This document shows positions 12,424 to 20,927 of a stretch of DNA of 64,000 nt, in pieces (within the stretch, counting starts at the first letter, position 1; each line of letters starts with the position of its first letter). The notes under the pieces are model-generated. The model saw only the letters and a program-made list of their open reading frames with translations. It made no database searches and was not told where the DNA came from. This DNA is from JAPSGM01 sp963777045 (GTDB lineage: Bacteria; Chloroflexota; Limnocylindria; QHBO01), in the NCBI GenBank assembly GCA_963777045.1, contig CAVZPD010000022.1, positions 248,001 through 312,000 on the forward strand, in the 5' to 3' direction. The position numbers and the translations under genes were made by a program.

Positions 12424-13968
12424 CTACCGCACCACGACCGCGAGCGGCAGGGCGGCCGCTTCCTGCGTGATCGGCGCGGCGATGATCCACAGGGAAAAGA
12501 CGGTGTAACTGACCATCAGCGCCACGAGGGGCAGCCCGGCCGAGACCGCCCGCCTGGGGGCGTCCCGCAGCGCCAGGCGATGCGCGAGCACGACCGCCAC
12601 GATGTGCCCCAGCACGATGGCCCCCACCGAGAGGTACCAGATGGCCGAGGTCGGGATCCAGGCGAGGTTGGGTGCGACGGCATCCACCGAATCGGCCACG
12701 AGACGGGGGAGCCAGATGGCGCTCTGGATGACCACGGTCAGGTAGTGGGCGAGCAGGTAGCCGCCGGCGATGGGCAGCAGCGTGGCGGCGTATGCGCCCG
12801 CGGTGCGACCCAGCGGTGCGACCTGGCGACCGGGATCGTGCAGCGATCGCGTGAGCCAGGCGGCCAGTGAGAAGGCGCCCAGGAAGACGAGCCAGACGGC
12901 GACGAGGCCCAGCGTCTGGACGAGGAGCACGGCGTTCAGGGCGCCGACGAGGTCCCACAGGGCGTCGAAGAAGGGTTGCATCAGCGAACCCCAGAAAGCG
13001 GTCTCCTTCAGTCCGTCGTAGGAGACGCCGGCGAGCGCCAGCACGATGAACGAGGCATCGGACCAGCTCGCGTTGCGCAGCTCCGTCAGGCCAGCGAACC
13101 AGGGCCGCAGCTCGATGCGAAGCTCCCCCGGCTCCGCTGCCGCGACGCATTCAGGGCAATCGATGCAGTGCCCGGGATCGCAGCCCTCGCGGCACCCCTC
13201 GCAGACCTCCGGCTCTACTGCCCGACGCCCCACCGGGCCGACGCGCCCGAACCAGCCCAGCAGCACCTCGAACAGCTCGGCATCGCGCAGCCACGCCACG
13301 CGGCCGAAGACGAGCATCCCGCCCAGGGTCAGCACGGTGTAGCCGACGAGCAGGTTGGCCACGACCGTGGGCGCGGAGCTGTCGGGCAGGATCAGCTCGC
13401 ACCACAGCCCGGCGAAGAGGAGGGCGAACGCCGGCCAGCGGTTGAGGCCGGCGGGGTAGTCCAGCAGCGGCCGCAGGCCCTCGCCGCCCGCGGCGCGGAC
13501 CGCGCCGTCGGCCAGGCCGTGCAGCGTACGGAACGGGCTGAGGCTGGGCCAGGCGTTGCCGAGCAGCACCGCCGAGATCGGCAGGCCGACCCAGATCCCG
13601 ATCCAGAACAGGACCGCGGGGAAGGGCGAGATGTCGTCGACGGTGTAGCCCAGCCAGATCGCAGCGAACCACCAGGCGAGTCCCACGACGGCGAGGACGA
13701 TCGATCCGATGCGCACTCCGCCCCACGGTAGAGCGGCAGTCGGGTAGTGGGCTACGGGACCGGCGGGTCGGATCGTCAGCGCCGAGATCACGAAGGAGGC
13801 CGCCACCGCCAGCGCCGCCCCGGCGAGGTAGAGCCAGAGCGGGACCGGCAGTGTGAAGACCTCGCCGATGGCGTGGCCGTAGGCAACGCGCGGGACGACG
13901 AGCGCGACGAGTGACGCCAGCAGTAGCGCCGGCGCGACGCGGAAGGCGAGCCGCAGGCTACGGCTCAT
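12424..13968 (-). CDS. Multi-TM membrane protein with a six-cysteine loop
   Basis: This 514-residue protein has about ten to twelve TM segments, starting with a signal-like helix and the segment HAIGEVFTLPVPLWLYL. A hydrophilic loop holds Cys256, 259, 263, 268, 271 and 274 (CEGCREGCDPGHCIDCPEC), suited to bind a metal or cluster or to exchange disulfides. Related actinobacterial membrane proteins are often labelled fenitrothion hydrolase-like, which says nothing about function. It sits between a cupredoxin-like lipoprotein (11-bp overlap) and CcdA, so a role in copper or thiol handling outside the membrane is a fair inference. Confidence 0.7.
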   Translation of the reverse strand: MSRSLRLAFRVAPALLLASLVALVVPRVAYGHAIGEVFTLPVPLWLYLAGAALAVAASFVISALTIRPAGPVAHYPTAALPWGGVRIGSIVLAVVGLAWWFAAIWLGYTVDDISPFPAVLFWIGIWVGLPISAVLLGNAWPSLSPFRTLHGLADGAVRAAGGEGLRPLLDYPAGLNRWPAFALLFAGLWCELILPDSSAPTVVANLLVGYTVLTLGGMLVFGRVAWLRDAELFEVLLGWFGRVGPVGRRAVEPEVCEGCREGCDPGHCIDCPECVAAAEPGELRIELRPWFAGLTELRNASWSDASFIVLALAGVSYDGLKETAFWGSLMQPFFDALWDLVGALNAVLLVQTLGLVAVWLVFLGAFSLAAWLTRSLHDPGRQVAPLGRTAGAYAATLLPIAGGYLLAHYLTVVIQSAIWLPRLVADSVDAVAPNLAWIPTSAIWYLSVGAIVLGHIVAVVLAHRLALRDAPRRAVSAGLPLVALMVSYTVFSLWIIAAPITQEAAALPLAVVVR

Positions 13969-14362
13969 TGACGACGAGCGTGCCGGCCTCGACCTCTTCG
14001 GACCCGTCGGCTGGGTGGATCTCGATCGGGAACTGGCCTGCCTGGTTGGCATCGAAGCTGAGGCGGACCGTCTCGCCAGCGGTGACAGCCTGCTCGGGGA
14101 CCTGGTCGTCGTAGCCGTGGAAGTGCACGTCGGCATCGTCTTCCGCGGTCAGCTCAACCGTCACCTGCTGACCGCGGCAGACCTCGATGGTGGACGGGTC
14201 GAGCGTGTCGCCGGAGAGCGTCACCTGCCGGGTGACGGATCCGGCGTCGCAGTCGTCTGGCAGGTCGGTGGCCGGGACGCAGGCGGCCGTTGCCATGAGC
14301 AGGCCTGCCGTCACCAGCGGCGCAGCGGCGCGGCGCAGCGAGAGTGTCAAGAACATCGGCAC
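13958..14362 (-). CDS. Cupredoxin-like lipoprotein
   Basis: The N-terminus has a lipoprotein signal ending LLMATAAC. The mature domain resembles the cupredoxin/EfeO-type fold (STIEVCRGQQVTVELTAEDDADVHFHGYD ... AGETVRLSFDANQAGQFPIEIHP). Histidines in HFHGYD and IEIHP, and an early Cys, are possible copper ligands, but the canonical C-x2-H-x-M cluster is missing, so type-1 copper is uncertain. It is the first gene of the leftward cupredoxin/CxxC-membrane/CcdA/SMR operon. A TAGGAT sits about 60 nt upstream. Confidence 0.75.
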   Translation of the reverse strand: MPMFLTLSLRRAAAPLVTAGLLMATAACVPATDLPDDCDAGSVTRQVTLSGDTLDPSTIEVCRGQQVTVELTAEDDADVHFHGYDDQVPEQAVTAGETVRLSFDANQAGQFPIEIHPADGSEEVEAGTLVVNEP

Positions 14363-14483
14363 GGGAGCTCGAGCGGGTTCCGAACGCGCCGGCGCACGTG
14401 GTGGGCAGCCGGCGCATCAATCCTAGCCGACCGACCCGCTGCCCATGGGCCGTCCGGATTCACGCCGGGCGCCACGTGACGGC

Positions 14484-15044
14484 TCAGTCCTCGGCGAAGA
14501 AGGGATCGTCGCCGTAGAGCTCCAGCCACCGGCGCCGCATCTGGCGGATGGTTGCCGTGACCGCCGCTTCTGAGGTTGCCGGCGGCAGCAACCGCGCGAT
14601 CGCCTGGCGGACGGGTTCGGCGCCCTCGATCCCGAGCAGCGCCAGGTAGTCGTGGACGCGCCGAGCCGGGGACTTGCCCTCGGCACGCATGCGGACCAGC
14701 ACGTCCGCCTCGTGTTCCAACGCGGCGTCGTACACGGATTCCGGGAGCTCCAGCTCCGCCATGAGCGCGGGCACGTGGTCGAGGCGGGGATCGGAGCAGG
14801 CCCACCGCACGAACGAATCCAGGTGGCCGCCCTCGCGATCGTGGTGGCGGCTGTGAAATCCGCGCAGGTAGTCCTGTCGCTCCGCCTCGCTGCGGGTCAG
14901 CGCGATCTGGGCGATCTGGCGCATCTCCGGGGTCCAGCGGCGAAGCGATTCGATGAACTGTCGCAGGGTGAGGCTACCCGGCGCTTGGGGCCTGAACTTG
15001 TGCTCATGGACGTGCTGCACGGCCTCGTATACTAGCCCGCGCAT
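14484..15044 (-). CDS. Protein of unknown function, helical
   Basis: The frame encodes about 186 residues from the ATG at 15044 (MRGLVYEAVQHVHEHKF). The protein is rich in charged helices and has a conserved-looking RGFHSRHHDREGGHLDSFVRWAC segment with several His/Asp residues. No signal or TM segment is seen, and no family was recognised. The ATG shares the GCATGC palindrome with the divergent gene at 15043. An alternative start is the ATG at 15080, which would lie inside the neighbouring gene. Confidence 0.55.
   Translation of the reverse strand: MRGLVYEAVQHVHEHKFRPQAPGSLTLRQFIESLRRWTPEMRQIAQIALTRSEAERQDYLRGFHSRHHDREGGHLDSFVRWACSDPRLDHVPALMAELELPESVYDAALEHEADVLVRMRAEGKSPARRVHDYLALLGIEGAEPVRQAIARLLPPATSEAAVTATIRQMRRRWLELYGDDPFFAED
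15028..15033 (+). promoter_or_regulatory. -10 box upstream of the substrate-binding protein gene
   Basis: TATACT is a near-consensus -10 and lies 9 nt before the ATG at 15043. A start site 7-9 nt downstream would give a leaderless or almost leaderless transcript. No Shine-Dalgarno is present in the 9 nt. The box lies inside the divergent gene's first codons. Confidence 0.5.
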
Positions 15045-16614
15045 GCCTCGCCTGACCCCAGCGGGCCGGTGGCCCCGCATCCTGATTGGGGTTGCCGTTC
15101 TCGCCCTCGCTCTCGGTTCGTCGCTGCCCGCGCGCCGCGTCGACGCGGCTGGGCCGGACCTCCGCTACCTCGGAGGCGAGGCGAAGACGCTCGACCCGGC
15201 GTTCATCAGCGACGCGAGCGACGTGCAGCTCCTGCTCCAGCTCTACGCGGGGCTGACGCGACTGGACGAGCAGGGCGAACCGTACCCGTCACTCGCCGAG
15301 TCATGGTCCGTCTCCGACGACGGCGCCCGTTACACGTTCCAGCTCCGCGACGGCCTCACCTTCTCGGATGGGTCGCCTCTCACGGCCAACGACGTCCGCC
15401 GCTCCTGGCTGCGCATGCTCGATCCGGGACTGCACAGCACGGCGCCGGACGTGCTGTCGGTGATCAGCGGCGCCACGGAGCGGCTGGCCGGAGGACCCGA
15501 GGACGGAGTCGGCGTCGAAGCCCCGGACAGCCTCACGCTGGTGGTCCAGCTGCGCCACCCGGCCGCCTACTTCCCGGCGATCACGGCCACCCCGGCCACC
15601 TTCGTGGTACCGCGGTCCGCCGATGGTTCGTCCGACTGGCAGCGCGTGGACGGATTCGTCGGGTCGGGGCCCTACGTTGCCGCCCGCACGGATGGCGCGA
15701 ACCTGGTGCTGGAGGCGAACGAGCGCTACGTGGCCGGCGCGCCGCCGATCGAGACGATCGAGTGGATCGTGGACGTCTCGTCGGACGCCGCGAGCGCCTA
15801 CGCCAACGGCCAGCTTGACCTGACCGGCATCGGGGCCTTCGATGCCAGCTGGATCGCCTACGACCAGGAGATCGGCCTGGCGCTCCACCAGGGCGCCGCC
15901 CTCAACGTGCAGTACTTCGGCTTCGACACGACGCGTGCGCCATTCGACGACGCCCGCGTGCGCCGCGCGTTCGCCCTCGTGCTCGACCGGCAGCGCCTCG
16001 TGCAGCTGGCCGAGGGGGCATCAGGGGAACCGGCCTCCAGCATCGTCCCGCCTGCACTCTGGCCCGATGGGCTCCCAGACGACCAGGCGCATGACGCCGC
16101 CGAGGCCGGCCGGCTGCTCGACGCGGCGGGCTACGCCGATCGTGCGGACCTGGGGACGATCGTCGTGAACGGGGCCGGGCTCGACGTCTTCCCGGCGGTG
16201 GCGACCTGGCGCGAGGAGCTCGGCGTGCAGATCGAGGTCGAGAGCATGGATTTCGGCGACTACCTGCGCGCCCTGGAGACGGATCCGCCGCAGGTGTTCA
16301 CCATCAGCTGGATCGCCGACTACCCGTCGCCCTACGCGCTGTACAGCCTGCTGCTGCTTCCGGACGCCGTCAGCAACTACGGCGGCTGGACCGATGAGGG
16401 CTTCGTCGAGCTAGTGCAGGAGGCATCGGCCGCCGAGAGCGATGCCGGGCAGGCGGCGGCCTACGCGGCCGTCGACGCCCGCGTCGACGAGCAGGCCCCG
16501 GTCATCCCGTGGTCGTACGGGACGGCCTGGTGGCTCGTCCGCCCGGGCCTGCGCGGCTTGGGCAACCTGACCACGGGCATGCTCGATTTCGGGAGGGTCT
16601 CGTGGGACGACTGA
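15043..16614 (+). CDS. Oligopeptide/nickel-type ABC substrate-binding protein (SBP family 5)
   Basis: After a signal peptide (ILIGVAVLALALGSSLPARRVDA) the 523-residue product follows the SBP_bac_5 pattern. GGEAKTLDPAFISDASDVQLLLQLYAGLTRLDEQGEPYPSLAESW is the N-terminal lobe, YTFQLRDGLTFSDGSPLTANDVRRSW the family signature, and VRRAFALVLDRQRLV a later one. It binds peptides or similar solutes outside the membrane. No permease or ATPase lies nearby, so it is an orphan receptor or uses a transporter elsewhere. The next gene begins within its last codons. Confidence 0.88.
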   Translation: MPRLTPAGRWPRILIGVAVLALALGSSLPARRVDAAGPDLRYLGGEAKTLDPAFISDASDVQLLLQLYAGLTRLDEQGEPYPSLAESWSVSDDGARYTFQLRDGLTFSDGSPLTANDVRRSWLRMLDPGLHSTAPDVLSVISGATERLAGGPEDGVGVEAPDSLTLVVQLRHPAAYFPAITATPATFVVPRSADGSSDWQRVDGFVGSGPYVAARTDGANLVLEANERYVAGAPPIETIEWIVDVSSDAASAYANGQLDLTGIGAFDASWIAYDQEIGLALHQGAALNVQYFGFDTTRAPFDDARVRRAFALVLDRQRLVQLAEGASGEPASSIVPPALWPDGLPDDQAHDAAEAGRLLDAAGYADRADLGTIVVNGAGLDVFPAVATWREELGVQIEVESMDFGDYLRALETDPPQVFTISWIADYPSPYALYSLLLLPDAVSNYGGWTDEGFVELVQEASAAESDAGQAAAYAAVDARVDEQAPVIPWSYGTAWWLVRPGLRGLGNLTTGMLDFGRVSWDD

Positions 16615-17912
16615 CGCGACCCCTGCTGGCAGCGCTCTTCGTCTCCTCCGTCGTGGCTGCTGCCCTGCCGTTGCCTGCGCTCGGGTTCTCCGGCTTCGGT
16701 TCCCTGAGCGCGGACGCGACCTACGGCGAGTCGATGACCTTCCGGGTCGCCCTGCCCGGCGGACCGCCGGACCGCCTCGAGCTGCTGCTGCAGTTCGCTG
16801 GCGACGATGCGACCTTCGTGGCGCCGGTGGAGGCGCAGGGCGACAGCGCCAGCTACGTCTGGGACGCGAGTGCCGACCACGTCACCCCGAACACGCGGAT
16901 CACGTATGCCTGGCGAGCGACCGACGGCGGGACGGTGACGGTGAGCCGGCAGGGCACCTTGCTCTACGACGACGACCGGCCCGGCCTCGACTGGAGCTCG
17001 GCCCAGCTGGGGAACGCCACCGTCCACTGGTACGGGGGCGACGAGTCGATCGCCCGCCGCTTCGGCGAGCTTGCGGCAGACGGCGCCGGCCGCGCGGAGG
17101 ACCTGCTGGGCCACGAGATGACCGGCCCGGTCGACATCTTCGTCTACGACTCGCAGGACGACTTCTTCGGCGCGCTGGGACCCGGCGCACGCGAGTGGAC
17201 CGGCGCGGCGACGTACCCGGGTATCCGAACCATCTTCATGTGGCTCGGAGCGGGGCCGAGCAGCTACCTGGAGACCGCGATCGTGCACGAGGTCACGCAC
17301 GTCGTCTTCAACGATGCAACCGAGAACCCGTTCCACGAACCCGCCAAGTGGCTCAACGAGGGGCTTGCAACCTGGGCAGAGCAGCAGGGCGCGAGCGAGG
17401 AACGCTCCACGGTCACCTTCGAGGCGTCGGGCGGCGGCCTCTTCTCCTTCGACGCGATCTCGCTCGCGTTTCCCATCAGCGACCGCGGGTCGCGCCTCGC
17501 CTACGCGCAGGGTGCGACCATGGTGGACATGATCGTCGCCGGGCACGGCCGGGATGCCATCGCCGGGATCGCCGCCGCCTACCGCCAGGGGGCATCCGAT
17601 GCGGAGGCGCTCGAGGCCGGGACCGGCGTCACCGCGGAGCAGCTCGTTGCCGAGTACTTCGGCAGCTTCGACGTCGCGGAGCCGCGGGCCGTCGACCCCG
17701 CTCCCATTCCTCCCTCCAACGTGCGCAAGGCAGGGGACGTTCAGGCCGCGCCGGGGACCTCCACCAGCCCCACCCCCGACGAGGCGGCGCCGGTCAACTC
17801 TGTCAGCGGCGTCGCGCCGTGGCTCGCGGTGGGCGGCGCCCTGCTGGTGCTGGCGGCCGTGGTGGCCGTCCTGGTGCGCTCGGGCCGCCGCGGTGGGCCG
17901 GGACAGCCATGA
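16602..17912 (+). CDS. Exported peptidase-MA-like zinc protease with C-terminal anchor
   Basis: The GTG start, with GGGAGG 5 nt upstream, opens a signal peptide (LLAALFVSSVVAAALPLPALG). An immunoglobulin-like beta domain is followed by a peptidase-MA-type catalytic domain with His229-Glu-x-x-His233 in IVHEVTHVVF and a nearby WLNEGLATW that provides the downstream Glu. A Pro/Thr linker, one TM segment (VGGALLVLAAVVAVLV) and a basic tail anchor it with the catalytic domain outside. It overlaps the SBP gene by 13 bp. The substrate is unknown. Confidence 0.85.
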   Translation: MGRLTRPLLAALFVSSVVAAALPLPALGFSGFGSLSADATYGESMTFRVALPGGPPDRLELLLQFAGDDATFVAPVEAQGDSASYVWDASADHVTPNTRITYAWRATDGGTVTVSRQGTLLYDDDRPGLDWSSAQLGNATVHWYGGDESIARRFGELAADGAGRAEDLLGHEMTGPVDIFVYDSQDDFFGALGPGAREWTGAATYPGIRTIFMWLGAGPSSYLETAIVHEVTHVVFNDATENPFHEPAKWLNEGLATWAEQQGASEERSTVTFEASGGGLFSFDAISLAFPISDRGSRLAYAQGATMVDMIVAGHGRDAIAGIAAAYRQGASDAEALEAGTGVTAEQLVAEYFGSFDVAEPRAVDPAPIPPSNVRKAGDVQAAPGTSTSPTPDEAAPVNSVSGVAPWLAVGGALLVLAAVVAVLVRSGRRGGPGQP

Positions 17913-18670
17913 CCGCACGCCGGCCCCGGTACCGCCTCTCGCGTCGCACCGGCTGGGGGCTCTCGATCGCCGGTGCGCTGGCGGTGATGGGGTTCGTGGC
18001 GGCCGCGCAGTGGAACAGCTCCGTGTCGCGCGAGGCGTTCACGTCTTCGGCACAGCAGGTCCTCGCTGCCCAGGTGCTGACGCTCGAGGCCGAGCAGCGA
18101 GACCTCCGCGAGCAGATCGCCGATGCCGAGGCGCAGGTGCAGCAGTTCCAGGAGGAGTCGACCACGAGCTCCGCGACGCTGGCCGTGCTGAACGCACGCC
18201 TGGAGCAGTCGCGGATCGCCGCTGGCCTCACCGCGGTCCACGGTCCGGGCGTCATCGTCGAGATCGCCGACTCCAACCGGGTCGTGCCTCCCGGCGAGAA
18301 TCCCGCAAGCTTCATCGTGCTCGTCGACGATCTGCGCGACATCGTCGCCGCGCTCTGGGCGTCGGGTGCCGAGGCGATCACGATCAACGGCGAGCGCCTG
18401 GTGGCGTCCTCGTCGATCTACGCTGTCGGAGCGTCGGTCCTCGTCAACACCTCCTTCCTGCCGGCCCCGTTCCGTGTCGAGGCGATCGGCAGCGATGGGT
18501 TGCTCGACCGCTTCCAGTCGGATCCCGCGTTCACCGGCCGCGTCGCGCAGCGCATCGAGTTCTACGGGCTGGAGTTCGCCGCGGCCGGCAGCGACGACCT
18601 GCTGCTGCCCGCCTTCGTCGGCACTACTCGCTTCCGCTGGGGCGTCCCGGTGGAGAGCCCCGCGCCATGA
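17909..18670 (+). CDS. DUF881-family membrane protein
   Basis: This 253-residue protein has one N-terminal TM segment (GWGLSIAGALAVMGFVAAAQW). A coiled-coil region (about 45-100, LEAEQRDLREQIADAEAQVQQFQEE) is followed by a DUF881 domain with GLTAVHGPGVIVEIADS, DDLRDIVAALWASGAEAITINGERL and a C-terminal EFYGLEF segment. DUF881 proteins occur next to cell-division and envelope genes in Gram-positive lineages; their biochemical role is not established. The ATG overlaps the upstream stop (ATGA). Confidence 0.85.
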   Translation: MTARRPRYRLSRRTGWGLSIAGALAVMGFVAAAQWNSSVSREAFTSSAQQVLAAQVLTLEAEQRDLREQIADAEAQVQQFQEESTTSSATLAVLNARLEQSRIAAGLTAVHGPGVIVEIADSNRVVPPGENPASFIVLVDDLRDIVAALWASGAEAITINGERLVASSSIYAVGASVLVNTSFLPAPFRVEAIGSDGLLDRFQSDPAFTGRVAQRIEFYGLEFAAAGSDDLLLPAFVGTTRFRWGVPVESPAP

Positions 18671-19338
18671 GCGGCCGGGTGGCACAGCTGAGCCTCTTCG
18701 CGGTGACGCTGCTCATCGGCGTCCTGCTGGTGGGGCAGCTGCGTTCGCAGGCACGCCCAACGGAGATCACCAGCCTGCCGGCGCAGGACCTCTCCGAGCT
18801 GATCGACACGCTGGGCGCGCGGAACCGTGAGCTGCGGACCGGGCTCGCCGACCTGCGAGAGACGCTGCGCGAGTACCGGGTCGCCGGCTCGCAGGGCCAG
18901 AGTGCGCTCGACGTCTCCAGCGAGGACCTGCGCCGCATCACCGCCTTCGCGGGCCTCGCGGCGGTGCAGGGGCAGGGCCTCGTGCTGCGTGTCAACGGCT
19001 CGCTCGACGCGATCGCCCTCAACGATCTCATCAACGAGCTTCGCAACGCCGGGGCGGAGGCGATCGCGGTCGACGACGTGCGCGTCACGAATCGCTCGGT
19101 GGCGGTCCAGGGTCCGAGGTCGCTGCTGTTCGATGGCGTCGGGATCGGCGAAGTCTTCACGCTGTCGGCGATCGGCTCGCCCGAGGGCCTCCTCTCGGCG
19201 TTGGAGCGGCCGGGAGGCATCATCGCCCAGCTCCAGCAGTTCATCGACGCGACCATCGTGGCGACCCAGTCGGACTCGATCACCGTGCCGGCCACGGCTC
19301 TCGAACTGGCGCCGCAGGTGGCCGAGGCCGTCCGTTGA
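18667..19338 (+). CDS. Second DUF881-family membrane protein
   Basis: This 223-residue protein has an N-terminal TM segment and a short coiled coil (ELIDTLGARNRELRTGLADLRETLREY). Its DUF881 core contains GLAAVQGQGLVLRVNGSLDAIALNDLINELRNAGAEAIAVDDVRVT. It overlaps the first DUF881 gene by 4 bp (ATGA), so the two are probably made together and may form a heteromer. It is the last gene of the operon that begins with the SBP. Confidence 0.85.
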   Translation: MSGRVAQLSLFAVTLLIGVLLVGQLRSQARPTEITSLPAQDLSELIDTLGARNRELRTGLADLRETLREYRVAGSQGQSALDVSSEDLRRITAFAGLAAVQGQGLVLRVNGSLDAIALNDLINELRNAGAEAIAVDDVRVTNRSVAVQGPRSLLFDGVGIGEVFTLSAIGSPEGLLSALERPGGIIAQLQQFIDATIVATQSDSITVPATALELAPQVAEAVR

Positions 19339-19478
19339 GACGGTGCCTCGCCTTGACCCTGCCGAGCGACAGGCCGTAGAGTGGCCGCCGTTTCACTGAC
19401 GCGCATGGCCGCCGGATTCGCGCAGCACCCGAGCTTGCGCAGGGCCACCAACGCCGGCCTCGCAAGCTTGGGACTGTG

Positions 19479-20927
19479 ATGAAGGAACTGATCGACCTCG
19501 CCCTGGATGCGACCGAACGGGGCGGAGCCTCCTACGCCGATATCCGCATCTCCGAGCGGGAGACGGAGTCGCTGACCGTGAAGAACGGGGCGCTCCAGTC
19601 ATCGTCCCTGGACCGGTCCGCCGGATTCGGGATCCGCGTCCTCGTCGACGGCGCGTGGGGATTCGCCGCATCGGCGCGCCTCGAAGGCGAGGAGGTCGAG
19701 CGCGTCGCACGCGAGGCCGTGGCCATCGCGCGGGCCAGCGGCCTCGCGCAGCGTGACCCCGTTGCCCTCGACGCCACCCCGCCGGTCACCGCCAGCTACC
19801 GGACGCCGGTCGCCGAAGACCCGTTCGCGGTGGCGCTCGACGACAAGCTCGCCATCCTGATGGATGCCGATGCCGCCATGGCCGCCGTTCCGGGCATTGC
19901 GGTGCGCGAGGGGAGCATCGAGTCGGGTCGCGAGTGGAAGACGTTCGCATCGAGTGATGGAGCACGCATCGAGCAGCAGCTCAGCGAGGCGGGCGCAGGC
20001 ATCGAGGCGACCGCCTTCAACGCCAGCGAGTCGCAGGTGCGCAGCTACCCCAACTCCGCGGGGGGCCAGCACGTGAGCGGCGGATTCGAGGCGATTCGCG
20101 CCATGAACCTGCCGGGTAACGCGCAGCGCATCGCGGAGGAGGCGGTGCAGCTGCTGGACGCCGCGGACTGCCCATCGGGCGAGATGGACCTCGTGATCGA
20201 CTCGTCGCAGATGGCCCTGCAGGTGCACGAATCGTGCGGGCATCCGATCGAGCTCGACCGCGTGCTGGGCATGGAGGCCAGCTTCGCCGGGACCTCGTTC
20301 CTGACCCTGGACAAGCTCGGGAAGCTGCAGTACGGGAGCGAGCTGGTCAACATCGACGCCGATGCCACCGCGCCCGGCGGCCTGGGGACCTTCGGCTTCG
20401 ACGACGAGGGGGTCCCGGCCCAGAACGTCCCGATCGTATCCGACGGACGCTTCGTCGGCTACCTCACCAGCCGGGAGACGGCCCCGATCATCGGCCGCGA
20501 CAGCATGGGCAGCAGCCGGGCGTCGGGCTGGAACGTCATCCCGTTGATCCGCATGACGAACATCAACCTGCGGCCCGGTGACGCCGGGTCGCTCGACGAC
20601 CTGATCTCCGATACGGATGACGGGCTCTTCATCTCCACCAACCGCTCCTGGAGCATCGACGACCGCCGCCTGAATTTCCAGTTCGGCACGCAGATCGGCT
20701 GGCGGATCCGCAATGGCCGGCTGGCGGAGATGGTCAAGAACCCGACCTACACCGGCATCACGCCGCAGTTCTGGGGCAGCTGCGACGCCATCTGCGACCC
20801 GTCGGAGTGGCACCTGTGGGGCGTCCCGAACTGCGGCAAGGGCGAGCCGATGCAGACGCACCGCGTCGGCCACGGCGCATCCCCCGCCCGCTTCCGCAAG
20901 GTGCGCGTCGGGGTGGGCCGATGGTAG
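19479..20927 (+). CDS. tldD: TldD-type metalloprotease subunit
   Basis: The 482-residue product carries the TldD zinc motif His250-Glu-x3-His255 in QVHESCGHPIELDR. Further matches are the N-terminal DIRISERETESLTVKNG, the GGLGTFGFDDEGVPAQ region, and the C-terminal cysteine/glycine-rich GSCDAICDPSEWHLWGVPNCGKGEP. TldD acts with TldE to degrade unfolded or modified peptides. An in-frame GTG three bases upstream is an alternative start. The tldE-like gene starts inside the TldD stop region. Confidence 0.93.
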   Translation: MKELIDLALDATERGGASYADIRISERETESLTVKNGALQSSSLDRSAGFGIRVLVDGAWGFAASARLEGEEVERVAREAVAIARASGLAQRDPVALDATPPVTASYRTPVAEDPFAVALDDKLAILMDADAAMAAVPGIAVREGSIESGREWKTFASSDGARIEQQLSEAGAGIEATAFNASESQVRSYPNSAGGQHVSGGFEAIRAMNLPGNAQRIAEEAVQLLDAADCPSGEMDLVIDSSQMALQVHESCGHPIELDRVLGMEASFAGTSFLTLDKLGKLQYGSELVNIDADATAPGGLGTFGFDDEGVPAQNVPIVSDGRFVGYLTSRETAPIIGRDSMGSSRASGWNVIPLIRMTNINLRPGDAGSLDDLISDTDDGLFISTNRSWSIDDRRLNFQFGTQIGWRIRNGRLAEMVKNPTYTGITPQFWGSCDAICDPSEWHLWGVPNCGKGEPMQTHRVGHGASPARFRKVRVGVGRW

